A stretch of DNA of 64,000 bases from Streptomyces sp. WZ.A104 (GCF_002382885.1 NZ_NWVL01000008.1:1-64000); one strand, 5' to 3'. Shown: positions 16,539 through 24,751, counted from the stretch's first letter. Notes: generated from the letters alone by a model not told the origin. Numbers and translations are program-made.

Positions 16539-17738
16539 GTGACCGAGAAGGCCGACCTTCAGCCCGTCCTCGACCGAGCCGCCGAGGGCGGTCGGATCAC
16601 CCCGGAGGAGGCGCTCGACCTCTACCGGTCCGCGCCGCTGCACGCGCTGGGTGCTGCCGCCGACGCCGTCCGCCGCCGCCGCTACGCCGGTACGGAACAC
16701 ATCGCGACGTACATCATCGAGCGCAACATCAACTACACCAACGTGTGCGTGACGGCCTGCAAGTTCTGCGCCTTCTACGCCCCGCCCAAGGCCACCGACA
16801 AGGGCTGGACCCGCGATCTCGACGACATCCTGCGCCGCTGCGCGGAGACCGTGGAGCTGGGCGGCACCCAGATCATGTTCCAGGGCGGCCACCACCCGGA
16901 CTACGGCGTCGAGTACTACGAGGAGCACTTCTCCGCGATCAAGAAGGCGTTCCCGCAGCTGGTCATCCACTCCCTCGGCGCCTCCGAGATCGAGCACATG
17001 GCACGGATCTCCAAGGTCTCCGCCGAGGAGGCCATCAGCCGTATCCACGCCGCCGGGCTCGACTCCTTCGCCGGTGCGGGCGCGGAGCTGCTGCCCGCCC
17101 GGCCGCGTACCGCCATCGCCCCCCTCAAGGAGTCCGGCGAGCGGTGGCTGGAGATCATGGAGATCGCGCACGGCCTGGGTGTGGAGTCCACCTCCACCAT
17201 GCTGATGGGCACCGGCGAGACCAACGCCGAGCGCATCGAGCACCTGCGGATGATCCGGGACGTGCAGGACCGTACGGGCGGCTTCCGCGCCTTCATCCCG
17301 TACACCTACCAGCCGGAGAACAACAAGCTGAAGGGACAGACGCAGGCCACGCTCTTCGAGTACCTGCGGATGATCGCCATCGCCCGGCTCTTCCTCGACA
17401 ACGTCGCCCACATCCAGGGCTCCTGGCTGACCACCGGCAAGGAGGTCGGCCAGCTGTCGCTGCACTACGGCGCGGACGACCTCGGTTCGATCATGCTGGA
17501 GGAGAACGTCGTCTCCTCGGCCGGGGCCAAGCACCGCTCCAACCGGCTGGAGATCATCGACCTGATCCGCAAAGCGGACCGGGTCCCGGCCCAGCGCGCC
17601 ACGACGTACGAGCACCTCGTCGTGCACGACGACCCGGCGATGGACCCGGTCGACGAGCGCGTGGTCTCGCACATCTCGTCCACCGCGATCGAGGGCGGCA
17701 CGGCCCACCCGGAGCTGAAGCTCCTCAACGCCAACTGA
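16539..17738 (+). CDS. mqnC: Cyclic dehypoxanthinyl futalosine synthase MqnC (radical SAM)
   Basis: 399 residues. The radical-SAM cluster motif CVTACKFC gives Cys70, Cys74 and Cys77 just after NINYTNVC; GGTQIMFQGGHHPDYG and FIPYTYQPENN are MqnC signatures. It cyclises dehypoxanthine futalosine to the bicyclic naphthol precursor, the third step of the futalosine menaquinone pathway. GTG start with AAAGGTGA upstream. Probably forms an operon with the following composite-domain gene (7-nt gap). Confidence 0.96.
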   Translation: MTEKADLQPVLDRAAEGGRITPEEALDLYRSAPLHALGAAADAVRRRRYAGTEHIATYIIERNINYTNVCVTACKFCAFYAPPKATDKGWTRDLDDILRRCAETVELGGTQIMFQGGHHPDYGVEYYEEHFSAIKKAFPQLVIHSLGASEIEHMARISKVSAEEAISRIHAAGLDSFAGAGAELLPARPRTAIAPLKESGERWLEIMEIAHGLGVESTSTMLMGTGETNAERIEHLRMIRDVQDRTGGFRAFIPYTYQPENNKLKGQTQATLFEYLRMIAIARLFLDNVAHIQGSWLTTGKEVGQLSLHYGADDLGSIMLEENVVSSAGAKHRSNRLEIIDLIRKADRVPAQRATTYEHLVVHDDPAMDPVDERVVSHISSTAIEGGTAHPELKLLNAN

Positions 17739-17745
17739 CGCTCCT

Positions 17746-18447
17746 GTGCTGACGATTCACGCCGCACAGCTGGTCCTTCCGGTCGGCGCGGTGGCAGTTG
17801 GGGCCGGTGCCGGTGCCGGTGCCGGTGCCGGTGCCGGTGTCGGTGGCGGTGGTGCCGTGGCGGTGGACGGCGACCGGATCGCCGCCGTCGGTACGTACGA
17901 GGAGGTCTCCGCCGCGTACCCGGCGGCCAGGGTCCGCCGCTGGCCCGGCCTCCTCACGCCCGGCCTCCGCCAGGACCACGCCCGGGAGCTGCTCACCCGC
18001 TGCTACCACCCGGACCCGCGCGAGGCCGGCGAGTTGGGTGAACTGCCGCTGTGGGGCGAGGAGTTCGAGCGGCTCGCGGCGACGATGGACGCACCCCGGC
18101 GGGCGGGCAGCGTCCGGCGCGGGCTCCAGCGGATGCTGCGGCACGGGACCACCCATGTGGTGGGCCCGTTCGGCGCGGACGAGCCCGCGCTGCGGACGGC
18201 CGTCTCCCGGGCGGGGCTGATCCAGGTGAGTCCCCCGTACCCGCCGGAGGCCTCGGGCCCCGCGGACCTGGATCCCTTCGCGGCGGGCGGCGACCTCGCC
18301 TCCACCGTGCACGGCCCGCTGACCGTCGGCGGCCGCGCGGACCTCGCCGTGTTCGACGTGCCCGACGAGGCGGCGCTGCGCGCGGGCGGGGCCGGGCGCT
18401 GCGTGGCGACGGTGCTCGCGGGCCGGCTGGTGCACCGCGCCCGCTGA
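17746..18447 (+). CDS. Amidohydrolase composite-domain protein lacking a catalytic barrel
   Basis: 233 residues. N terminus (LTIHAAQLVLPVG, then VDGDRIAAVGTYEEV) and C terminus (GRADLAVFDVPDE, VATVLAGRLVH) are the two halves of the amidohydrolase composite domain seen in imidazolonepropionase-like enzymes, but the middle is too short for a TIM barrel and I see no HxH metal motif. It may be a structural or regulatory relic. It starts (GTG) 7 nt after mqnC, so it is probably co-transcribed. Residues about 17-32 are an (AG)n tract encoded by a perfect hexanucleotide microsatellite. Confidence 0.75.
   Translation: MLTIHAAQLVLPVGAVAVGAGAGAGAGAGAGVGGGGAVAVDGDRIAAVGTYEEVSAAYPAARVRRWPGLLTPGLRQDHARELLTRCYHPDPREAGELGELPLWGEEFERLAATMDAPRRAGSVRRGLQRMLRHGTTHVVGPFGADEPALRTAVSRAGLIQVSPPYPPEASGPADLDPFAAGGDLASTVHGPLTVGGRADLAVFDVPDEAALRAGGAGRCVATVLAGRLVHRAR
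17803..17850. repeat. (GCCGGT)n hexanucleotide microsatellite inside a coding sequence
   Basis: Six perfect GCCGGT units (17803-17838) followed by GTCGGT and GGCGGT. Unit changes would keep the frame and only lengthen or shorten an Ala-Gly tract. Confidence 0.9.
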
Positions 18448-18476
18448 GGCCGGCTCCGCATCCTCCGTGGAGGAGG

Positions 18477-19607
18477 TCAGGGCACCTTCGGGCCTCCCAG
18501 ATAGCGCCCCTCCGCGTCGTACGGCCAGGCGTTGGCGACGCAGCCCTTCAGCCCCTTGATCTGCTGCATCATCGCGGGCGCGGGGCGGCCCTTGCCGGGA
18601 CAGGTCTCGTGGCCTCGCCCCAGCCAGTGGCCCACTTCGTGGTTGATGATCAGTGCCCGGTACTCGGAGACGGGCCCGTCGAACTGCGGTGAACCGAGCA
18701 GCCAGCGCTTCAGGTTGACCATCACCTTCTCGCCGCCCCGGCAGTTGACCTCGCCGCGGGTGTCCAGGCCGAACCGGCCGCACAGCCGGTCCGTGGTCGC
18801 CGGAGTCGCGATCCGGATCACCAGCCCCGCCGACCCGTCGGCGACCTGGCGGAACGAGCGCTCGCCGCCCTGGTTCCAGCCGCGCGGGTCGGCCAGGACG
18901 GCGGCGACGTCCTCGGCGGCCCGGTCGGGGTCGACGCCGATGCCGTCCTCCACCTCGACCCGGTACGCGCTGCCCTTGCCGGACGCCGTGACCCCCGCGC
19001 GGGCGACGGTGAACGTGCCGGGCCCCGAGGCGGGGACGTCCCCTGGCGCCGGTCCGTCGGCCGCGGGTTCATCCGCTGCGGGTTCATCGTCCGCGGGCTC
19101 CTCCGCGGTGGGCGAGGGCGACGGGGGCGTGGGCTTCGGCCGTACGGGCTCCGCCGTGTCGTCCGGTCCGCCGGGCGCAGCCGTAGGGGTCCCGGCGGGG
19201 CCCGCCGCCTCCGCCGGGTCGCCCGCGCCCTGCCAGGGGCGGCCGACGAGGAGCGCCGTGCCCGCCACGACCGCGAGCGCCAGCACGGCGAGACCGGTCA
19301 CCCGGCGCCGGTTCCGCCGCCTGCGCCGGACCAGTGACCGGGAGTGTGACCGGGACTGCGACCGGGACCGGGACGGAGACCGTTCCTGTGACCGTTTCTG
19401 CGACCGCGTCTGCGATCGGGAACGCGACCGGGACCGCGACCGGGACCGTGACCCTTCCTGCGGCCGTTCCTGCGATCGGGCGTGGCCCGTCGGCCGCGTA
19501 CGGCCGTGCGCGGGTCCGGGAGCCGGGTCCGGCGGCACGAGGAAGGTGTCCGCTTCGCGGTCCCCGTACGCGGGCGGCAGGGTGCCCATGGTGCGGCGGC
19601 GCGTCAC
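18477..19607 (-). CDS. DUF3152 membrane-anchored protein with metzincin motif and Arg/Ser-repeat cytoplasmic tail
   Basis: 376 residues from GTG 19607, which overlaps the upstream stop (GTGA); ATG 19589 is an alternative. Residues 1-50 are Pro-rich, 53-91 an Arg-Ser/Arg-Ser-Gln repeat, 94-102 nearly all Arg, then one membrane helix (103-122). Outside the cell lie a Pro/Glu/Asp-rich stalk (130-190) and the DUF3152 domain (195-376) with HEVGHWLGRGH at 323-333, exactly the HExxHxxGxxH zinc motif of metzincins, and PAMM near 345 as a possible Met-turn. A membrane-tethered zinc peptidase is likely. Third gene of the sigma-factor operon. Confidence 0.85.
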   Translation of the reverse strand: MTRRRTMGTLPPAYGDREADTFLVPPDPAPGPAHGRTRPTGHARSQERPQEGSRSRSRSRSRSRSQTRSQKRSQERSPSRSRSQSRSHSRSLVRRRRRNRRRVTGLAVLALAVVAGTALLVGRPWQGAGDPAEAAGPAGTPTAAPGGPDDTAEPVRPKPTPPSPSPTAEEPADDEPAADEPAADGPAPGDVPASGPGTFTVARAGVTASGKGSAYRVEVEDGIGVDPDRAAEDVAAVLADPRGWNQGGERSFRQVADGSAGLVIRIATPATTDRLCGRFGLDTRGEVNCRGGEKVMVNLKRWLLGSPQFDGPVSEYRALIINHEVGHWLGRGHETCPGKGRPAPAMMQQIKGLKGCVANAWPYDAEGRYLGGPKVP

Positions 19608-20524
19608 GAGGCGCCCCCGCTCCGCGGCACCGGGTCGGCGTCGGCGTACGCGACCAGCTCCCGGAACCGCGGGCTCTCCGCCACCCGGATCAGGTCCCCG
19701 GTGGTGAGGGGCGTGCCACTCGACCCGGACGGCGCGGGGGAGACGGACAGCGCCACCGTGCTGCGGCCGACCTGGTAGCGGAGGGAGACCACCGTTCCCG
19801 TCCGCCCCTCGGCGGGCTGCCGGAACACCTGGGCGGGCGTGCCGTCGGCCAGGATGACCTTGCCGCAGGTCAGCCCCTTGTCCGGGAGGTCGCGGCAGGC
19901 CGGCGCCGCGCTCCCGGCAACCGGGTGCACCGACAGGCGGACGGAGTGCACGACGCCGCCGCGCCGCCCCTGGTAGTCCTGCGCGCCCTCGCCGACGGGG
20001 CGGACGGTCCCGATCGACGAGGGCAGCAGGGCGTCCAGCGCCCCGGCCGCACGCCGCCGGAACTCCTCCAGGCGCTGGGCCTCCTCGGGGGTGAGGGGCG
20101 GCGGGGCGGAGCGGGACGGGGTCGCGGCGGGCGGAGTCGTCGGCCCGTCCGCGGAGTGCGTCGGCACGGGGGTGGACGTGGGGGGCGTCATGTCGGGGCG
20201 GGGCTCCGTCTGTTGGGGTGAGGGGCTGGGCGCGGGCAGGGAGAGGGACGGTCCGGCGGGAGTGGCGGGTACGGTGTCCGGCCGCGACAGCAGCCAGGGG
20301 CCCAGCACGGAGAGGCCCAGGGTCAGGGCGGTGACCGCGACGAACGTGCCCGCGACCGCGGCCGCCCGGTTCCTGGCCCGCCGCCGGTGGCCCTCCCGTA
20401 CGGCCTCGGGGACCAGGTCGGGCAGGGGGGACAGGGTGTCGGCGGTGCGGTGCAGGGCGTCCCGGAGGAGCTGTTCGTCGTGCGCGAAGGACGGCAGGCG
20501 CTGCTCGTACGGTTCGGGTTTCAC
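19604..20524 (-). CDS. Membrane-anchored partner of the sigma factor (putative anti-sigma/sensor)
   Basis: 306 residues from GTG 20524. A basic cytoplasmic segment of about 50 residues (DEQLLRDALHRTADTLSPLPDLVPEAV, then REGHRRRARN) is followed by a single membrane helix (about 54-79), a long Pro/Ser/Thr stalk (85-145) and an outer domain with Cys pairs. This is the usual layout of partners encoded beside SigE-family sigma factors in streptomycetes, but no zinc-anti-sigma HxxxCxxC motif is present. Begins 9 nt after the sigma stop and its own stop overlaps the DUF3152 start, so all three are one transcript. Confidence 0.7.
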   Translation of the reverse strand: MKPEPYEQRLPSFAHDEQLLRDALHRTADTLSPLPDLVPEAVREGHRRRARNRAAAVAGTFVAVTALTLGLSVLGPWLLSRPDTVPATPAGPSLSLPAPSPSPQQTEPRPDMTPPTSTPVPTHSADGPTTPPAATPSRSAPPPLTPEEAQRLEEFRRRAAGALDALLPSSIGTVRPVGEGAQDYQGRRGGVVHSVRLSVHPVAGSAAPACRDLPDKGLTCGKVILADGTPAQVFRQPAEGRTGTVVSLRYQVGRSTVALSVSPAPSGSSGTPLTTGDLIRVAESPRFRELVAYADADPVPRSGGAS

Positions 20525-20533
20525 GGCCGGCCC

Positions 20534-21067
20534 TCAGCTTCCTGTGGTGTAGAGCTGGACGTCGCCCATCCGGGCGCGCAGTCGGACGAGCGAACGCGAG
20601 CACTGGCTCTTCACCGTGGACTCGCTGCACCGCAGCAGCGTGGCGACGGTCTCCACGCTCAGGTCGTCCCAGTACCGCAGGACGACCATCGCCCGTGCGC
20701 GGGGCGGGAGTTCGGCGAGCAGGGCGAGCAGCGTCACCCGGAGGTCCGCGCCCGGAGCCGGGTTGGGCTGCGGGCGGGGCGCGTTGCGGTTGTGGGCGAG
20801 GAGATCCCGTACGGAGCGGCGTCGTTCGGCCACGAAGGTGCGGACGAGGACGGTCTTGGCGTAGGCGTCGAGGTTGTCCGCCCGGCTCGCCCGGCGCCAG
20901 TGCTGGAAGAGCTTGGCGAGCGTGGTCTGCGTCAGGTCCTGGGCGCCCTCGACATCCCCGCACAGCAGGTAGGCCGTCCGGTACAGCCGTCGTTGCCCGT
21001 TCCGTGCGTACGCCTCGAACGCGGCACTGTCGCCGTCCGCCACGGCGGGCTCCGACCCTGCCGACAT
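20534..21067 (-). CDS. SigE-family (ECF) RNA polymerase sigma factor
   Basis: 177 residues. Region 2 is seen at FEAYARNGQRRLYRTAYLLCGD with DLTQTTLAKLFQHW, region 4 at LPPRARAMVVLRYWDDLSVETVATLLRCSESTVKSQCSRSLVRLR, including the helix-turn-helix. Members of this group lack the classical anti-sigma pair and often precede anchored proteins, as here. GGGAGGG stands close before the ATG. It probably directs its own operon, but no clear promoter pair of its type was identified upstream. Target genes unknown. Confidence 0.92.
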   Translation of the reverse strand: MSAGSEPAVADGDSAAFEAYARNGQRRLYRTAYLLCGDVEGAQDLTQTTLAKLFQHWRRASRADNLDAYAKTVLVRTFVAERRRSVRDLLAHNRNAPRPQPNPAPGADLRVTLLALLAELPPRARAMVVLRYWDDLSVETVATLLRCSESTVKSQCSRSLVRLRARMGDVQLYTTGS

Positions 21068-21228
21068 CCGCCCTCCCCTCTCCTTCTCCTGCGTTTCCGC
21101 TCTCCCACCCCTTACAGAGCGGGCATGTGCCGAAAAGGTTGAAGAGTAGTGAAGATCAGTTCGAGAGGTGTGCGGACCGGCTCAGCACACCGGTCACGCG
21201 CCGGTCACGCATCGATCACGCGCCGGTC

Positions 21229-21374
21229 ATGCGCCGGTTCGCCGCAGCACTCGGGGCCCTGCTGGTGGCTACGGCCTGCGGTGGGGGCGTACGGCCTGCG
21301 GTGCGGGCGCGCTGAACACCCCGTACGACGTCACCGAGACCGCTCCCACTGATCCGTACGGCGGGGCTGCTTGA
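21229..21374 (+). pseudogene. Small lipoprotein gene broken by a 20-bp tandem duplication
   Basis: ATG 21229 opens MRRFAAALGALLVATACGGG, a perfect lipoprotein signal with the lipobox VATAC, but the frame stops after 28 codons at 21313-21315. The bases just after the lipobox are a 20-bp tandem duplication (21270-21289 and 21290-21309, one mismatch). If one copy is removed the frame continues as CGAGALNTPYDVTETAP to TGA 21372-21374, giving a 41-residue lipoprotein that ends 9 nt before menG. This is a reconstruction from one sequence; a sequencing or assembly duplication is possible. Confidence 0.6.
21270..21309. repeat. 20-bp tandem duplication
   Basis: TACGGCCTGCGGTGGGGGCG is repeated directly (21270-21289, 21290-21309) with a single G/C difference at 21284/21304. 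Its length is not a multiple of three. Confidence 0.9.
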
Positions 21375-21382
21375 ATGGAAGG

Positions 21383-22075
21383 GTGACCCGAGCCTCCCTG
21401 GAAAAGCAGCCGCACGAAGTCGCCTCGATGTTCGACGGTGTGGCGGCCAACTACGACCTGACCAACGACGTGATCTCGCTCGGCCAGGCCCGGCTGTGGC
21501 GCAAGGCGGTCGCGGCGGCGGTCGACGCCCGCCCCGCGCAGAAGATCCTCGACCTGGCGGCCGGTACGGCGACCTCCTCGCAGCCCTTCGTGAAGGCGGG
21601 CGCCTACGTCGTACCCTGCGACTTCTCGCTCGGCATGCTCAAGGTCGGCAAGGAACGCCACCCGTGGATGCCGTTCACCGCGGGCGACGGTATGAAGCTG
21701 CCGTTCAAGGACGAGACGTTCGACACCGTCACGATCTCCTTCGGGCTGCGGAACATCCAGGACACCGATGTCGCGCTGCGTGAGCTGTACCGGGTGACGA
21801 AGCCCGGCGGGCGGGTAGTGATCTGCGAGTTCTCGCAGCCGACCTGGACTCCGTTCCGCACGGTCTACACGGAGTACCTGATGCGCGCGATCCCGCCGGC
21901 GGCACGCGCGGTGTCCTCCAACCCGGACGCGTACGTCTATCTCGCCGAGTCGATCCGCGACTGGCCCGACCAGCCCGCTCTCGCCGCACTTCTTCAGAAG
22001 GCGGGCTGGTCCAAGGTCGCCTGGCGCAATCTGACCGGCGGCGTGGTGGCCCTGCACCGGGCCACCCGCGCCTGA
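21383..22075 (+). CDS. menG: Demethylmenaquinone methyltransferase MenG/UbiE
   Basis: 230 residues from GTG 21383 ([25 protein letters not shown]). SAM-binding motif I is [11 protein letters not shown], motif II region [14 protein letters not shown] and the UbiE signature [17 protein letters not shown]. It methylates the quinone ring in the last step of menaquinone synthesis, on the inner face of the membrane. The chosen start fits the family N terminus; GGAAGG just before it is a close ribosome site. Convergent with the GNAT gene (21-nt gap, no clear terminator). Confidence 0.95.
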   Translation: MTRASLEKQPHEVASMFDGVAANYDLTNDVISLGQARLWRKAVAAAVDARPAQKILDLAAGTATSSQPFVKAGAYVVPCDFSLGMLKVGKERHPWMPFTAGDGMKLPFKDETFDTVTISFGLRNIQDTDVALRELYRVTKPGGRVVICEFSQPTWTPFRTVYTEYLMRAIPPAARAVSSNPDAYVYLAESIRDWPDQPALAALLQKAGWSKVAWRNLTGGVVALHRATRA

Positions 22076-22096
22076 CGTTCCCGTAACCGCCCGGGC

Positions 22097-22624
22097 TCAG
22101 AGCTCCAGCCGGAAGCAGTGGGCCTCCTGGCCGCGCGGGGTGGCGTACGACTCGGCCCGCCGCATCCCGAGCCGTTCCGCCACCGCCGTCGACCGGGCGT
22201 TACGGGAGTCGATCATCGCGACCACCTCGCTCACCCCGGCCGCGCGGACCCGCTCCAGCGTGGCGCGGGCGGCGACGGTGGCGTACCCGCGCCCCCACGC
22301 CGCGCGCCCCAGCCGCCAGCCGATCTCGGTCGCGCCGACCGGCCCGTAGTGGGTGTGCGGCCACGGCTGCGCCCCGGTGAAGCCGAGCACGGTGTCGTCC
22401 TCGTCGGTGACGGTCCACAGGCAGTAGCCGAGCTCCGCGTCGTGGCGGCGCTGGCGGGCGGTGAGTTCCTCGTACACGGAGAAGTCCGCTCTGCGCCCCC
22501 CGAAGTACTCCATGACCTCGGGGTCGTCGAATATCCGGTACCAGCTCAGGGCGTCTTCGTCGGTGGGAACACGGAGGCGTACGACGGGGGCCGAAGCAGG
22601 GGGCGAAGCAGGCGCGATCGACAT
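22097..22624 (-). CDS. GNAT-family N-acetyltransferase
   Basis: 175 residues from ATG 22624. The fold is that of RimJ/RimL-like acetyltransferases: VRLRVPTDEDALSWYRIFDDPEVMEYFGG at the start, acetyl-CoA loop GRAAWGRGYATVAARA, and the C-terminal MIDSRNARSTAVAERLGMRR. Acceptor substrate unknown. Divergent from the menJ-like gene with 97 bp between starts. Confidence 0.9.
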   Translation of the reverse strand: MSIAPASPPASAPVVRLRVPTDEDALSWYRIFDDPEVMEYFGGRRADFSVYEELTARQRRHDAELGYCLWTVTDEDDTVLGFTGAQPWPHTHYGPVGATEIGWRLGRAAWGRGYATVAARATLERVRAAGVSEVVAMIDSRNARSTAVAERLGMRRAESYATPRGQEAHCFRLEL

Positions 22625-22661
22625 GGGGGAGCCCTTCGGAGGGTGGATCTGCAGGCCCCCA

Positions 22662-22667
22662 TAGACT
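22662..22667 (+). promoter_or_regulatory. -10 box upstream of the menJ-like gene
   Basis: TAGACT is 10 nt before an in-frame ATG (22677) and 55 nt before the preferred GTG (22722). Which start is used depends on whether the transcript is leaderless. Confidence 0.4.
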
Positions 22668-22721
22668 GCACGGGACATGTGCCGCGCGGCACGCGAATTC
22701 GAGTCTTCGGGAGATCCGACC

Positions 22722-24005
22722 GTGACCGAGCCCCTCTCCGAGCACAGCGCGGACGTGATCGTCGTCGGAGCGGGCCCAGCCGGCTCCACGACCGCGTACT
22801 ACCTCGCCAAGGCCGGACTCGACGTCCTGCTCCTGGAAAAGACCGCCTTCCCCCGGGAGAAGGTCTGCGGCGACGGGCTGACGCCCCGCGCCACGAAACA
22901 GCTCGTCTCCATGGGGATCGACATCTCCGAGGAGGCGGGCTGGCTGCGCAACAAGGGCCTGCGCATCATCGGCGGCGGCGTCCGGCTCCAGCTGGACTGG
23001 CCGGAACTCGCCTCCTACCCGGACTACGGACTGGTCCGCAAGCGCGACGACTTCGACGAACAGCTGGCCCAGCAGGCGCAGAAGGCGGGCGCCCGGCTGT
23101 ACGAGCGCTGCAACGTGGGCGCGCCCATCCGCGACGAGCGCACCGGCCGCATCACCGGCGTCGAGGCGAAGCTCGGCGAGGAGAAGACCCCGGTCACCTT
23201 CCACGCCCCGCTCGTCGTCGCCGCCGACGGCAACTCCACCCGGCTGTCCCTCGCGATGGGCCTGCACCGCCGCGACGACCGCCCCATGGGCGTCGCCGTC
23301 CGTACGTACTTCACCTCCCCCCGCCACGACGACGACTACCTGGAGTCCTGGCTGGAGCTGTGGGACCGGCGCGGCGCCGAGGACCGGCTGCTGCCCGGCT
23401 ACGGCTGGATCTTCGGCATGGGCGACGGCACCTCCAACGTCGGCCTCGGCATCCTCAACTCCTCCTCCGCGTTCAAGGAGCTGGACTGGCGAGAGGTCCT
23501 CAAGGCCTGGTGCGCCTCGATGCCGGAGGACTGGGGCTACACCCCGCAGAACATGACGATGCCGATCCGGGGCGCGGCCCTCCCGATGGCCTTCAACCGC
23601 CAGCCGCACTACACCAAGGGCCTCCTGCTCGTCGGCGACGCGGGCGGCATGGTCAACCCGTTCAACGGCGAGGGCATCGCCTACGCCATGGAGTCCGGCC
23701 AGATCGCGGCCGACGTCATCGTCCAGGCCCACGCCCGCGCCACCCCCGCCCAGCGCGAGCTGGCCCTGAACAACTACCCGAAGGTCCTCAAGGAGACCTA
23801 CGGCGGCTACTACACGATGGGTCGCGCCTTCGTGAAGCTGATCGGCAATCCGAAGGTCATGAAGGTCGCCACCCAACGCGGCCTGACCCACCCGATCCTG
23901 ATGAAGTTCACCCTCAAGATGCTCGCCAACCTGACCGACCCCCAGGGCGGCGACGCCATGGACCGCATCATCAACGGCCTCTCGAAGGTGGCACCCCGAG
24001 CCTGA
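22722..24005 (+). CDS. menJ: Geranylgeranyl reductase family FAD oxidoreductase (menaquinone beta-reductase MenJ-like)
   Basis: 427 residues from GTG 22722 (GGGAG 9 nt upstream). The FAD-binding Rossmann motif is VIVVGAGPAGSTTAYYLAKAGLDVLLLEK; family signatures are FPREKVCGDGLTPRA and LLVGDAGGMVNPFNGEGIAYAMESG. MenJ saturates the beta-isoprene unit of menaquinone. The position next to menG, as in mycobacteria where menG, menJ and a polyprenyl synthase cluster, supports that function over an archaeal-type lipid reductase. A strong hairpin follows the stop. Confidence 0.88.
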   Translation: MTEPLSEHSADVIVVGAGPAGSTTAYYLAKAGLDVLLLEKTAFPREKVCGDGLTPRATKQLVSMGIDISEEAGWLRNKGLRIIGGGVRLQLDWPELASYPDYGLVRKRDDFDEQLAQQAQKAGARLYERCNVGAPIRDERTGRITGVEAKLGEEKTPVTFHAPLVVAADGNSTRLSLAMGLHRRDDRPMGVAVRTYFTSPRHDDDYLESWLELWDRRGAEDRLLPGYGWIFGMGDGTSNVGLGILNSSSAFKELDWREVLKAWCASMPEDWGYTPQNMTMPIRGAALPMAFNRQPHYTKGLLLVGDAGGMVNPFNGEGIAYAMESGQIAADVIVQAHARATPAQRELALNNYPKVLKETYGGYYTMGRAFVKLIGNPKVMKVATQRGLTHPILMKFTLKMLANLTDPQGGDAMDRIINGLSKVAPRA

Positions 24006-24013
24006 CCATTCAA

Positions 24014-24050
24014 GGCCGGGCCGCTCGTTGGGCAGTCGAGCGGCCCGGCC
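24014..24050. terminator. Bidirectional terminator after the menJ-like gene
   Basis: GGCCGGGCCGCTCG (24014-24027) and its exact complement (24037-24050) with a 9-nt loop lie between convergent stops at 24005 and 24066. Confidence 0.8.
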
Positions 24051-24065
24051 CGTGGCGTTCGGCCG

Positions 24066-24512
24066 TCAAACGCTGACGATCCTCACCTTCGGTGAGCCGG
24101 GAAGCTCCTCGGCGGCCTTGCACAGCGCCGGGATGTGCGACTTGTCAGAAGTGACGAGTAGTACCGGGGGAGTGCAGAGTGCGGCCGTGGCCACCACGAG
24201 TGCGTCCACGAGGCATTCGTGCCCGTCAAGGCCTGAGGCGTCCAGTAGCTTCGCTGCGGCGTCCGTCACCGCGTCGTTGACCGGTTTTACGTCGAACCGG
24301 GACAGCAGGAACTGGAGCCGCCTGGCGGCTTCTCCTGTTCGCCGCACTTCCAAGGGCGTCAGTGCGGACAGCGCCACTCGTCGGCCGCTCTGCTGAGCGA
24401 CCTCGATGCGTGCCCGCATTCCGTCGTCGCCGTCTACGTGCAGTGAAAGCCCTTGGGCGTCCAGAACGAGCGTGCCCTCGCTCTTTGCCTTGATCTTGAG
24501 GCGCTTGCTCAC
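24066..24512 (-). CDS. PIN-domain toxin (VapC-like ribonuclease)
   Basis: 148 residues from GTG 24512, overlapping the antitoxin stop as GTGA; GTG 24515 also fits. PIN-domain acidic residues are visible in TLVLDAQGL, LTPLEVRR, HECLVDALVVATA and VTSDKSHI, the expected four-carboxylate site of VapC RNases that cut tRNA or rRNA. Length and overlap with a short upstream RHH-type gene are typical of type II toxin-antitoxin modules. The first Asp is about 18 residues in, preceded by a short basic tail. Confidence 0.82.
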   Translation of the reverse strand: MSKRLKIKAKSEGTLVLDAQGLSLHVDGDDGMRARIEVAQQSGRRVALSALTPLEVRRTGEAARRLQFLLSRFDVKPVNDAVTDAAAKLLDASGLDGHECLVDALVVATAALCTPPVLLVTSDKSHIPALCKAAEELPGSPKVRIVSV

Positions 24513-24751
24513 CACTCCTGTTCCGCCTGCCGCCGTGCTTCGGCGGAGACGGGGCCGAACGCCTTGCGGTCAGCGGTCACGACTTCGCGGAGCTTCTGCG
24601 CGGCGAGCCATTCCTCCAGAGCTTCGGCCACAACGGAGGAGAACCCGCTCTTGCCGGTGCGTTCCTCGACTTCCTTGATCAATGACTGGGCGAGCGACAC
24701 GGATCTCTTGCCGGCCCGCTCGACGGCCTGGGGTGCTACGTGACTGCTCAT
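24509..24751 (-). CDS. VapB-like antitoxin
   Basis: 80 residues (MSSHVAPQAVERAGKRSVSL). The N-terminal half looks like a ribbon-helix-helix DNA-binding segment (RSVSLAQSLIKEVEERTGKSGFSSVVAEALEEWL) and the C-terminal 25 residues would wrap the toxin. TACGTT (24765-24760) is a -10 box with the start about 9 nt on, so the mRNA is probably leaderless. A 10-bp inverted repeat spans promoter and start codon, as expected for autorepression. Confidence 0.82.
   Translation of the reverse strand: MSSHVAPQAVERAGKRSVSLAQSLIKEVEERTGKSGFSSVVAEALEEWLAAQKLREVVTADRKAFGPVSAEARRQAEQEW

Noticed and set aside
21149..21352. A 67-codon frame upstream of menG with RSRAGHA repeats
   Set aside because: It arises from the CGGTCACGC repeats; the lipoprotein frame starting at 21229 has a real signal peptide and explains the region better.
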